Of a DNA stretch of 64,000 nt, positions 21,974 to 32,478 are shown in pieces (within the stretch, counting starts at the first letter, position 1; the number at the start of each line of letters is the position of its first letter). The stretch is from positions 4,608,202-4,672,201 of the forward strand of contig OY730171.1 in assembly GCA_963422465.1 (NCBI GenBank), given 5' to 3'. The DNA is from Lichina pygmaea (Eukaryota > Ascomycota > Lichinomycetes > Lichinales > Lichinaceae). The notes under the pieces are model-generated. The model worked only from the letters and a program-made list of their open reading frames with translations. It was not told the origin of the DNA and ran no database searches. Position numbers and translations under genes: made by a program.

Positions 21974-22257
21974 ACACTGACAGCCAGCCACCACTCTCAC
22001 CTTGTGGATCCTACACCACAGAGTTCTCTCCCAGTTCTCCTGGGCTCAGGAGCAGCTGGATACTGGCTACTAGCCAGTCCACCCCCCCCCTCCCCCCCCC
22101 CCATGTTCTACAGATTACTTGAGAGGATAGCACTACCCAAGCTGCTGCAGGGAGAGGTTTTTCTACTCTTTGGAGTTTTTCTAGCCTAATTTCATAGTTG
22201 ATCCAGTGTAGTCTAGATACACTAGTGCTAGAATAGTGTAGGAATTCAATCAATCAA
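21974..22257 (+). mobile_element. (CAAT)n-tailed LINE, right fragment of the outermost nest level
   Basis: Matches 29690-29942 of the other copy: CTCCTGGGCTCAGGAGCAGC, the ACTGGCTACTAGCCAGTC stretch around the ORF2 stop, the 3' UTR with CTAGATACACTAG, and a tail of CAAT units ending near 22257. It continues the fragment at 4262-4407. Confidence 0.8.
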
Positions 22258-22412
22258 AACTGAGTATAGATGTATAACAGATCTTGAATAGATACATACA
22301 GGTCTAGATCTACCAAGGACAAATATCACGAAGGAGCATCGAGGTATGTATACTATGTTGGATGTTGGACGTCGTCATGTTTGCTCTTCCCCCATGCATT
22401 TAGAGCAGTCGC
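22258..22412. other. Intergenic, no feature seen
   Basis: AT-rich sequence between the LINE tail and the assembly gap. No ORF or repeat recognised. Confidence 0.5.
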
Positions 22413-22612
22413 NNNNNNNNNNNNNNNNNNNNNNNNNNNNNNNNNNNNNNNNNNNNNNNNNNNNNNNNNNNNNNNNNNNNNNNNNNNNNNNNNNNNNNNN
22501 NNNNNNNNNNNNNNNNNNNNNNNNNNNNNNNNNNNNNNNNNNNNNNNNNNNNNNNNNNNNNNNNNNNNNNNNNNNNNNNNNNNNNNNNNNNNNNNNNNNN
22601 NNNNNNNNNNNN
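22413..22612. other. Assembly gap (200 N)
   Basis: Exactly 200 undetermined bases. The round number suggests a gap of estimated or default size, so distances across it are uncertain. Confidence 0.99.
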
Positions 22613-22759
22613 CAACAACAACAAACATCGTCATCCTCTTCTGCTGTGCCTCCAGAATCGATCATACTATTGATGGTCACACACAGACCTACCAAGCACA
22701 CACTGACTGTACCCACAACAGATTTATGACGTAAGGTAGGACGATCATCTCCAGAAAAG

Positions 22760-22880
22760 AGTCGTTGATGCGCTGGGTGTATGGTTGGATGGATGAACAG
22801 ATGAACAAATGAATGGCTGAACAGATGAACAGATGAACGGGCGAACAGATGGACAGGTGAACAGGTGGACGGGTGGACAA
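22760..22880. repeat. Degenerate short tandem repeat (GATGAACA-like)
   Basis: About a dozen diverged 8-bp units of the type GATGAACA, drifting to GGTGGACG at the right end. Noncoding. Confidence 0.75.
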
Positions 22881-22889
22881 GGTGTGAAT

Positions 22890-23430
22890 GGATAGAGACC
22901 AGACGAGAGACGAGGCGGATGCATCTATCCTCCGGCTGGAAAAGCCTTTGGGGAAGGATGACTGAGGAGCCATGCGACATTCAAGGGTGTGTCGTCTCAC
23001 GAGCGACAGAAAGGGAGATGAGGATGAGCAGACAGAGACCAAGCAGAGACAAGGCTCGTGCGTGTATTCTCCGGCTGGACAAATTTCTCGGGAAGTATTG
23101 AATAGGAGAGGTATTGGAGACCCGTGAGTGAATTGTCTCGTAAGAAAGAGAGAAGGATGAACGAACATAGACAGGGCAGGGACAAGGCTCATGCATATAT
23201 CCTCCAGCTGGAAAATTCTCTGGGGACAGATTACCGGAGAGCCATGTGACATCCATGGGTGAATCTTCCTGTGAGAAGAGAGGGATGCGCGGATGGAGAC
23301 AGGGCAGAGACGAGAATCATACATGTATCCGCCAATTCGGAGAGGGGTCACTGCAGAAGATGAAGGTGGGAGAAGCACGGAAAGCCCATGGACACATCGT
23401 CTCGCGATAGAAGAATGAATGAATGAGAAG
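22890..23430. repeat. Degenerate minisatellite, period about 130 bp, four units
   Basis: The core CAGAGACRAGGCTCRTGC followed by TATCCTCCGGCTGGA-like sequence recurs near 22905, 23045, 23178 and 23305, with a GTCTCGYGAG-type segment between cores. Units are diverged. A 274-codon open frame on the minus strand (23513-22689) runs across them because the unit lacks stops in that frame; there is no domain evidence for a protein. Confidence 0.65.
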
Positions 23431-23647
23431 ATTATTTCAGGAGAGATGGATGGGAGGGGAAATTCGTTGGGCGGGGTGAGAGATGAACAGATAGACAAGA
23501 GGACAGGATCCATGAGAGAATCGCCACGTTAGAGGACGAGCCAACGAAGAAAACAAGAGAGGCTCGTCTGGTACAGGATATGTACAGGGATGACAGGGAA
23601 TCTTCCGCCGGCAAGGCACGAGCCGAGAGCCGAGAACCGAAAGGTGG

Positions 23648-26600
23648 TCACCGACTCGACGATAGGCTCGGACTTCTCGAAGGCATGGTCATGGTCTGCG
23701 GCATGGACTGACCGTGACCGTGACCGTGCTGCGCCGCTCTCGACGCAGTCCCGCTCGACTTTGCCGCGGCGCGCTGATTCGGCTGCCCGCTGCTGCGAGC
23801 ACTGCTCCTTGCCGTTCGTAGCGGTGGCCGCTGCGTAGGATGCAGAGGAGGAGGGGGGGAAGAAGAAGGAGAAGGAGAACAAGAAGGAAAACGATCGGTG
23901 AACCAGCCGCCGCGCTCCCACTCGCCGGGCGTGTAGACGCTCTTTGTCCGTGCCTCGCCGTCGAAGATGCCGGACAAATGTCGACGGAGACCGTCAAAGT
24001 CGATGGGCTTCAGGATCCAGCCGTCGAAACCCGTGGCCATGTATTGCTCGCGGTCGCGCTCGACGAGAGAGGCCGAGACGGCGAAGATGGGAATGTGGCG
24101 GTGGTGGTGGTGGTGATGATGGCGAGGGGACCGTGAGACGGCCGAGGAGTCCAAGCCCAGAGAGGTAGAGCCCGAGAGAGACGACCTCCCCGAAGGAGAT
24201 GCCGACGTTTCTTCGAGCGCCCGGATCTTCCTGGTCGAGACCATGCCATCCATTATGGGCATCTACATTGCGATACGGTCAGGATGGGCCCCACTGGTCA
24301 CCAGAACCAATCGCGACTGCAACCACAACCGAAAAAAAGACAACGGATCGGCTGTGGAAACGACGGATGAAGGCAGTCTCCCCCGGGTACTGACCTGAAC
24401 GTCCATCAAGATGACGTCGAACCGCTCGCCATCCTTCTCGTAAGCCCGCGCGCACTCCTCGCCGTTGACCGTCAGCGTGACCACGTACCCGAGCTTCTCG
24501 AGCCGCTTCTTGACGATCTTGCTGTTGATCGGGTCGTCCTCGGCCACGAGCACTCGCAGCCGCTCCGCCGTCGAGGACCGCGGTCGGCTTCGGTTCGAGT
24601 TCGTCGGCGACCGCGCCGGCCCTCCCAGAGACAAGCCTCGTCCGCGAGCCGGCACTTCGTAGTCGCCCCGGATCCTCACTGCCCGCAACGGCGTCGCGCT
24701 GTCCTTGATTTTCTCCTTTCCCGGTGAGAGGCGTGTAGGAGACTGGTCGGGCCTCCTGACGGCCGATGAACGTTCGTCTCGGCCGACAGGCGATTGCGAG
24801 CCACCACTACCGCCGCCGCCACCACTACCGCCGCCGCCGCCGCCGCCCTCGGCCGGCTGCGGGATCGTCGTCGTCACCGCGATATTCGAATGGCTGCCCC
24901 TCGGCGTCGCGGGACCGTCAGACGACGGCGGAAGGCCGACGATGTGCGGCTCCTGCATGGCGCCTATCAGCCGATCGACGTCGCTCTGGGTGCTCCTCAC
25001 GCTCGCCTGGCTTCGGACGCTGTTCTTGCTCTCGGCGCTCCCCCGCCGTCGTAGCGACGGCGGCCTGCTCGGACGAACCGGCTTCGGGCTGCCATGTCCG
25101 ACGAGCATCACCTCGCCCAATTTCGGCGTTGGCGGCGGCGGCGGCGAGGTCACCGATGGAGTGAGGGTCTGCGGCATCGGGGAGGCGGGGGCCGGCTCGT
25201 CTCCAGCCTCGGGCAAGAAGAAAGGTAGCTGGATCACGAAGCGGGAGCCCTTCCCGGGTTCGGACTTGAGCCTCAGCTGTCCTTCCATGTTCCGCACGAT
25301 CCTGGCCACCGTGGCCAGGCCGAGGCCCAGCGCTCGTCTGTCCGCCGCCACAGGCCCTCCCCCCAGTACCTGCATCGTCGTGACGTCCTCGTGCGTCTGG
25401 ACCTGCTCCATCTCCCGGAAGAGCGCGTCGAGCTGATCGGTCGACATGCCGACCCCGCTGTCCTCGACGACGATGTCGACCTCGACCCGGTCGTCGAACC
25501 GACGGACGACCTCCAGCTCGACCCGGATCGCGCCGGTCGACGTGTGCTGCACGGCGTTGCTGAGCAGGTTCGAGACGGCCTGGCGCACGCGTCTCTGATC
25601 GCCGAGGACGAAGCGGGGCAGGCCAGGGCCGTGGCTGACGTCGAGCGCGATCTCCTTGCGGGCCGCGTCGGCCGAGAAGACGTCGATCGCCTCCTGCACC
25701 GTGCCGGTGAGGTCGAAGACCTCGTCCTTGATCAGCGCCTGGCCCTCCTCGGTCTTGGTCAGGTCGAGCAGGTCGTTGATGACGCAGATCAGCGACTTGG
25801 ACGCCGAGTGGGACCTTGACAGGTACTCGCGCGTCTCGCCGTCGAGGTTCCCTTCGAGCGCGATCTCGAGGTAGTTGATGACGGCGTTCAGCGGCGTCCG
25901 CACCTCGTGCGCCGAGTTGGCCAGGAGCAGCCGCGTCAGCTGGCTGCGCTGGATGGCCGCCTCCTTCTGCCTCCAGACGGCGATGAACTTGCCGTAGACG
26001 AGGCACAGCACCGCCGCCGTCTCGATCTGCTCCTCGGTCCACTCGCGGCACTTGCCGGCGACGACCTCGGTCCAGACCTTGAAGCTCCGGCGCGGCTCGA
26101 GGTAGGCCTCGGTGCCCTCCTTGACCGTCTTCTCGTACGGGTTGCCGGCCCATCGGACGTGCTTGAGCTGGCTCCGGCGGAAGAAGACGATGAAGTCCTC
26201 GCCGCTCACCGACAGCGGCGCCAGGAGCAGGCCGGCGATGACCTGGAAGCCGGGCGGGTAGCGCAGGTCGGGGAAGTCCTCGCGGATGTCCTGCGACGCG
26301 ACGACGGACGAGATCCGCCGCAGGCGCACGTACTCGAGCATGGCCAGGGCCTCGTGCGACTGCTCCACCTTGCCGAGGATCTTGGTCTCGTCGCGGATGG
26401 CGAGCACGCCAAAGTCGGCGTCGAAGAGGCGGAGGAGGTCGTCGGACGAGGCGACGATGTAGCCCGACGGGTTGTTCTCCGTCGGCACGGTGTTGATGAG
26501 CTTCCGCGCCTGCAGCCTCGACGCGTACGAGAGACGCTCGATGTTGCGCGAGGCCGAGTCGCCGACGAGGCGGCACATCTTCCGGATCGGGAAGGACACG

Positions 26601-28417
26601 CGCATGCCCCTGGGCCCGTACGAGTGGCAGGCGATGAGGCCCCAGAGCTCGTCGAAGGCGTTGATCGAGATGGACATCGAGGCCCGCACGGCCATGTTGG
26701 CGAGGTACTTGATGTGGATCGGCGACATGGCGCGCAGGTACGAGTAGCTGAGGTCGAGCGGGGTCTCGAGGTCGTCGAGGGTGCGGCAGACCAGCCTCGC
26801 CGTCGGCTGGTCGCGGTCGTACAGGAGCCGGACCCGGTTGATCCGGTAGAGGTCGCGCGCCTGCTTCGGGATGTCCGAGGCCGGGAAGTGGAGGCCCTTG
26901 TACAAGTCGCGCGTCGCGCGCGGGTCGACCAGCTCGGCCACGACGCGTCCGTTCCAGTTGCCGTCGAACTGGTAGATCATGGCGCGGTGGAAGCCCGTGA
27001 GCTCCTTCACGACCCCGGCGAGGACACGCAGGAAGAGCTCGAGCGTCGGCGCCGCCGCGAGCTGCTCCTGAACCTGCGACATGATGTTGAAGACCTCCAT
27101 CGCGGCGGCCTCGCCGCTGCGTTTGCGGGCGCGCCGCAGCACGCGCAACGGCTTGCTCGCGACGCTCGTACTCTCTTCGTACTCCTCCGTGGTGGGGTGG
27201 ATCATCAGGACGTCCTCGGGCTCGTCCACGGTGGCCTCGCCGGCGGGGAAGGGCGGGTGGGCTCGGTCGTCGTCCAGCTCGAACTCGCAGATGATGAGGT
27301 CCGGGTTGGCGTCGTTGACGTGCATCGCGCACCAGAGCTTGACGGAGCGCCGCCCCGGCGGCCGGACCGAGAGGATGAAGACCTCGGGTCCGTTGGCGGC
27401 CAGATCGGCCTCACCATCGCGGATGAAGTCGACGTGGTCGAGGAAGTTGTCCTCTTGGTCCTTGGACAAGATGTCGCAGAAGCTATCCAGGCGAAACAGG
27501 GTCTTGGGGGAGTGTCCGATGATCCTCTCGGAGTTCTCGCTGACTACACGGACGACGAACCTCCCGTCGCCCTCCTCGCGCAGGGCGATCAGCAGGCCGA
27601 AGCCCTGAACGGCGCCGGGGATGTGGATGGGTTCGTCCTCGCAGCGCTGGACCGCATCGCCGTCGAGGCCGGTGATGATGGCGTGCCCGTCCGCCGTCGG
27701 CACGTGCTGGAATCGATTGGTCACAAAGCCGTCCATCGAGGATCGGTCGTGCGTCGCGCCGCTCCTGACGGAGCCGGTGGTCTTGGACCTGACGTCGGCC
27801 GGCGGCGCCTCCCACGTGGCGTTGGGCACGCTCTGGGTCGCCGACGCCGAATTGGCCTGAGTCTGTCGCATCAGGAGATCTAGATAGCCCGACTTGGAGA
27901 CGGCACCTCCGACATGGCCATCCGTGCTGTCGCGCCTTGACATCGAAGCGGAGGCTGTGGTTGTGGTTGTGGCGGCGGCAGCATCGTATGACGCGGACCG
28001 GCTCTGGCGGGATGACACGTCGGTATGCCGAGCCGGGATCGGGCCCGCGGAGGGTGGCGACGAGTTGCCGGCGGCTGCCGGTCCTACTGAGCTGCGGCCG
28101 TTCGAGGTGTAGCTCGAAGATCGAGAGGAGCGGTGAGGTATCTGCGTGGATGGTCCCCGCATGCCGTCGAGCCGACTCGGCCGGGCCGTCGGTTCGACAG
28201 ACACGACCGACCTCACCGGGAAGACGCGCGCCGACGAGCCCGAGCTGATGACGGAGTCTAGTTCCGTCGACGTCGGCGAGAACCCCGCCTCCATGCCCCG
28301 CGGCGCGGGCGTCACGGGCGTCACGGGTGATATCTCCCTTGGCTGCTGCGTCTGTTCCGCCGGTCGCCTCTGATGTTGCGCTGAGGCCGGCGGTGATGGC
28401 GACGTTCGAGAGTCCAT
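23648..28417 (-). CDS. Fungal phytochrome, hybrid histidine kinase
   Basis: A red/far-red photoreceptor kinase, expected in cytosol and nucleus. Exons 28417-24395 and 24262-23648, with a 132-bp GT-AG intron (24394-24263) placed just after the phospho-acceptor Asp; 1,545 aa from the first in-frame ATG used here. Order: a Ser/Thr-rich N-terminus (1-250); PAS with the biliverdin Cys of RCEDEPIHIPG (about residue 259); GAF with FPASDIPKQAR (511-521); PHY with a tongue-like RRSF; HisKA with AHEVRTP (His about 837); HATPase with the NAVQHT N box and DSGVGMS; a receiver starting LRVLVAEDDP (about 1286) with acceptor Asp about 1339 and Lys in ILKPIDF. The receiver holds a Ser/Gly-rich insert with seven consecutive His. 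It lies alone, between repeats. The start is uncertain because the open frame continues upstream without ATG. Confidence 0.93.
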
Positions 28418-29033
28418 CGTGTTGGCACAGGGGCGGCGTGTGCCAGCGGCGACCGTGGTGGCCAGATCGGGCTCGGGCTCCGAGAAGCCACCGCTCCTCA
28501 CGCTCCCCACCCCTTGCTGCTGGCACAAGCGACGTCAGGGTCGACCCAAACATCCGGCGGCATGGACCCCACTAGGAGGTCCGCCGGCGTAGCGGTCAAT
28601 TTGCAGGCAAAGACCGGAATCTGGAAGGAGCCGTAGATATCCAGCGTCTTCTATCTGGGCACAACGAGCACTTATCAGCGGATCAATCCTGGGTTGACGG
28701 TTCTGGGAAGGCGTATACGGACGATGCCGATGACGACACTTATGTCGGCAGATGGCAAAGGGACAGAATCCCAGCCTTTGACGCTCATCGACCAAAGACC
28801 GTCAGCTTAACTGCGAGGATGTGACCGCACAAAGGACAGTTGCTTGTGATGTTACGGAGGCGGAAGCTCTGTTCGAACATGAGCCAGGTCGAGATGTGGT
28901 CCGGTTTGAGGCTCTGCGGCTTCGCAGCGTTGAGATCCGACGCCTTTCCGAACAGGACTTACGAGGAATACTCGAAGGAGACCCTCGAGTACTTTTATCT
29001 GGCCGTTGTGCCTTGGACCTGCACCGGCAGGTA
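28418..29033. promoter_or_regulatory. Phytochrome 5' region, no other gene seen
   Basis: About 600 bp between the phytochrome ATG and a TIR element. The frame upstream of the ATG stays open to about 28528, so an additional coding exon cannot be excluded. No other feature was recognised. Confidence 0.35.
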
Positions 29034-30358
29034 CCCGCGCCACGGGGGGGTGATACCCCCCTCCTCCCGCATCTTCAGTACTCGTACGTCCAGAACACCC
29101 CTCCATCCGGAGGGGTGTCGGACAGTTCAACTGTCCGGACAGTTCCACCGTCGTTCTCCTGTCGCAACAAATTGCAATGACCATAACTCTGCAACGCAAC
29201 GACTGAATAAAAAAGTAAGCGGCTCATTTGATTCCTCTACTTCTGTTCTGTAATCGCTGAAGTTGCAGGCTTCTCTTGATTTTTTTGGTGTTGCTGAGAA
29301 GTTACCGTACAGTAGTTATCGCTCAACAATGAAGTATCAACAACATCAATTTCACAACACTTATAACTCTACTATCAGATAGACAAACCCAGACCCCGGA
29401 GTGGGTGATAATTGGAAGCCGGATAAGATGCCGGCTCCGCGCTGGCCTCTCCAAAGCGCAGAGCAGTATCTTGACGCAGATACGTACAGGTAAGGTCGGG
29501 CTGGCTGCCTTTCTTTGCAAACGTCGAGTCCCCGGCTTTCCGACGCCTGCCTGCAGCTGTGGGGCACAGTGGGAGACTGCCAAGCACGTCATCCTGGACT
29601 GCCCACGGCTGCAGCGAGTACGTCGCAGTTTATACACTGCGGCTGCTACTACTGACTATCAGGCGATGATATCGCGCCCGCGGCCCGCCGCCGCTCTCAC
29701 CTCGTGGATCCTACGCCACGGTGTCCTTCCCCAGTTCTCCTGGGCTCAGGAGCAGCTGGAGGCTGGCTACTAGCCAGTCACCCCCATGTTCCACAGATTA
29801 CTCTATAGGATAGCGCTGCCTTAGGCGCTGCAGGGAGATGTTTCTTACTCTTTGGAGTATTCCTAGCCTAATTCTATAGTTGACCCGGCGTAGCCTAGAT
29901 ACACTAGAGCTAGAACGGTGTAGGAATTCAATCAATCAATCAATCAGATAGACAAGTACTTTTTTCATGTGCCTATCAGATTCCTGTACTCTTTTTCCAT
30001 CATCCATGAGGTTGCCAGACGTCCGCTGACAATGCTGCTGTTGTGTTGTAGCCGTTGCAGCCTGAGTAGTAGCTCAGTGTGGCCTTCTCACGAGAGCTCA
30101 CTTTGCTTACTAATACGTACATTTTCTTCTCTCAAAGTCACTGTGCTAGAATATTAAGACCTTTGGCTAGAATTGAGATACTGTAGTAGCTTTTTTATGG
30201 TTGGAGATGGAATCTATAGCCTCCCTGTTGCGATTCTCACTTCCTCGTACAAATCGGCCATGTTGTGGTGACTATCAGCAGATTTGTTAGGGACGGTTGA
30301 ACTGTCCGGACGTACCGAAGGTGCGGGATGAGGGGGGTATCACCCCCCGTGGCGCGGG
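29034..30358. mobile_element. Non-autonomous TIR element, copy 1 (MITE-like), split by a LINE
   Basis: Flanked by TA on both sides (29032-29033 and 30359-30360). The ends are inverse: CCCGCGCCACGGGGGG at left and CCCCCCGTGGCGCGGG at right. Without the LINE insertion about 756 bp remain, homologous along most of its length, in inverse orientation, to the copy at 35496-36311. The TIRs are GC-rich and contain short palindromes. No transposase. TA duplications and size fit a Tc1/mariner-pogo type MITE. Confidence 0.8.
29387..29942 (+). mobile_element. 5'-truncated (CAAT)n-tailed LINE inside TIR element copy 1
   Basis: Flanked by the 13-bp duplication ATCAGATAGACAA (29374-29386 and 29943-29955). 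It encodes the last roughly 120 residues of an ORF2: RTGKVGLAAFL, then a zinc-like motif CSCGAQWETAKHVILDC, with a stop near 29773. A 3' UTR with CTAGATACACTAG follows, then a CAAT tail. It is the same family as the outermost nest level but less mutated. Confidence 0.88.
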
Positions 30359-30360
30359 TA

Positions 30361-30753
30361 ATGTAACGACCAAACGAGCTGCGGGTTCTTCTATCAAAGT
30401 CAGTTACAGCCCAAAGCTCAACCTGTTACGACTACGACAGACTTGGGAGATCATGTGACCATCACGCCAGCAGATGCCGAAACAGACCTGGCACTCGCAC
30501 GGTGCAGCCCTACAGTACACGTTACAGTATGAGATCGAGACGCAGAAATGACAGGATTTTCACTAGTACGAGTAGTTGTCGCCCTTTCCTCTGTGAGGGC
30601 TATGTGTCGAGGTACAGTATCATTTACGATCGCTCAAAAGTCGCACCTGACGCTTCCAGCTCCGTCATCATTCAGCATTGACCTCCGAGCTCAAAGGCAA
30701 TGGAAAAAGCCCAGACCAGTCCGAAATGAGTCACGCGATGCTCTTCGTACTGC
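30361..30753. other. Intergenic, no feature seen
   Basis: About 390 bp between the TIR element and a small candidate ORF. No recognisable gene. Confidence 0.4.
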
Positions 30754-31014
30754 ATGACGTCTTCCACACTCTTTACGACAATGGCGGAGAGTGGCGCAGG
30801 TGGTCTCAAACAGGCACTCGGCCGCTTGACGCTTAGCAACGCCGTGGCGTCCCGTAGCGTGGCGGATTCGCCGCCCGATGACCTAATCGTCGGCAATCCG
30901 TGCATCGTCAAGCCACAACAGGCCAACTACCAGATCATGCTTCGACTGCACGACGGCGCCGATCTGGACTCGGACGACGAGCAACAGTACAGGATGAATC
31001 ATCCGATTATGTGA
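30754..31014 (+). CDS. Small hypothetical protein (86 aa), tentative
   Basis: The ORF starts ATG at 30754, with a second in-frame ATG at 30781 in a better context. Composition and third-position GC resemble host genes. The protein is mainly polar, with an acidic DGADLDSDDEQQ stretch near the C-terminus; no signal peptide, membrane segment or known domain was seen. It ends 75 bp before the upstream MsrB start and could instead be part of that gene's leader. Not recognised. Confidence 0.3.
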   Translation: MTSSTLFTTMAESGAGGLKQALGRLTLSNAVASRSVADSPPDDLIVGNPCIVKPQQANYQIMLRLHDGADLDSDDEQQYRMNHPIM

Positions 31015-31088
31015 TGCAGATAACGAGGCTGCATTACGTATATACGTACAGTACAGTGAACCTCCCTCAACCGCCGTTGCCTCTATCG

Positions 31089-31786
31089 ATGCGCTTCCGA
31101 TCATTCCTCATAGCGATCCGTACCGTCTACACTGCCGCCAGACTTCCGTTCACCATCGACCCCACAGCCGGCCAACGACCAAGCCAGCTCTCCAGGCAAA
31201 CCGTAAGATCGATGCCCACGCTGCCCTTTCTTGGCTCGCTGTTCGGTACCTCGTCGTCGTCCCGGAACATCGTGTCGTACCCGACGATGAAGAGCGATGA
31301 GGAGTGGCGCGCCGTCCTGAGCAAAGGTGCGCCTGTCGCCCGAACGGCCCTAGAGTCTTCATCCTCACGCGCAATGCTTGAGTGGTCTCATTGATCTAAC
31401 TCGATGACGTCGCAGAGCAATTCCGTGTGCTGCGGCGAAAGGGCACCGAAGCCCCGTACACCGGCGAGTACGATCAACACATGCCTTCCTCGGGCGTCTA
31501 CTGTTGCGCCGGTTGCGGAACACCTCTCTACAAAGCCAGCCACAAGTTCAAGTCTGGCTGTGGCTGGCCGGCCTTCTTCGATGCCGTCCCCGGCGCGGTG
31601 ACGCGACACACCGACCGTGCCCTGGGCATGGTCCGCACCGAGATCGTCTGTTCCAACTGCGGTGGCCATCTGGGCCACGTCTTCAAGGGTGAAGGCTACG
31701 CAACCCCGACGGACGAGAGGCACTGCGTCAACAGCGTCAGCATCAAGTTCGGCTCCGACGATCCAGTCCATGGCGACCGAGATTAG
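31089..31786 (+). CDS. Peptide-methionine (R)-S-oxide reductase MsrB
   Basis: Reduces methionine-R-sulfoxide in proteins, using thioredoxin. Exons 31089-31326 and 31416-31786 with an 89-bp GT-AG intron; 202 aa. The join restores SDEEWRAVLSKEQFRVLRRKG, a conserved MsrB block. Zinc-binding cysteines are at about 110/113 (CAGC) and 158/161 (CSNC), a GCGWPAF motif at about 127-133, and the catalytic Cys at about 183 in RHCVNS. Translation from 31089 adds 41 residues rich in Arg, Ser and Thr and poor in acids, typical of a mitochondrial presequence. The in-frame ATG at 31212 would give a cytosolic form. Which start is used cannot be told from sequence. Confidence 0.92.
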
Positions 31787-32478
31787 GGAGAGATCAAGGC
31801 CCAACGGTCGGGACGAGGATCTCTTCACGGTTCGATGCGTCATGACCCTGAATGAACCGTCTAGTGGTTCTGCTGACGCCTCCACTCCTGGTCTCTGACG
31901 TCTTCGTGTACATCTACTACTTGGTGTATCATGGATAGCCGTTGGTAACGAAGCGGTATGTAACTAACGGGTGTTGTTATCACGGCACCCACTCATGCTA
32001 ACACGACACTCTGAGATTTGTTAGCAGAACACTCATTGTAGCAGGCACGGCAGGACACCCTTTCTAGCACTCTTTAACCCCTACTGGAGACACTCCCGTA
32101 CAGTAATACGTATGCAAGTGTAGATGTACAGAGGTACTTACTGAATGACATCTCCTCCAGCATGAGTGGGAACATACACTTTACCAAGGAACCCCACATG
32201 AACTCAGGTGTTTCTTGACTTGCAGAGACTGCAGAGACCATAATCTTGAAGACATTTACATGACCAATCTTTTCCATTTGTACTTTTTAGCAAGTTATAC
32301 CCAGTAGCCAGCTCTATGTTCACATCAGAAACTGATTTTTTGATGCCGTACATGATTTTTTTAGAGGTGCAAGAGTATCTGCCAACTCACTTGACGGAGG
32401 TCTCACGGAAGGCTGGCCTGTCAAAAGCTCAGGACTACTTCTTGTCCTGCCAGATCACACCACATCTCAAAGTGCGTA

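Noticed and set aside
22689-23513. A 274-codon minus-strand frame with repeats
   Set aside because: It follows the 130-bp and 8-bp tandem repeats, has no domain and no plausible gene structure.
24918-27332. An 804-codon minus-strand frame overlapping the phytochrome
   Set aside because: It is a shifted frame of the same exon, Arg/Pro/Gly-rich, and explained by composition.
25907-27883. A 658-codon open frame on the plus strand inside the phytochrome gene
   Set aside because: It lies opposite the GAF-PHY-kinase exons. The sequence is high in third-position GC, which leaves several frames open; the product is Arg/Val/Leu/Asp-rich with no domain.
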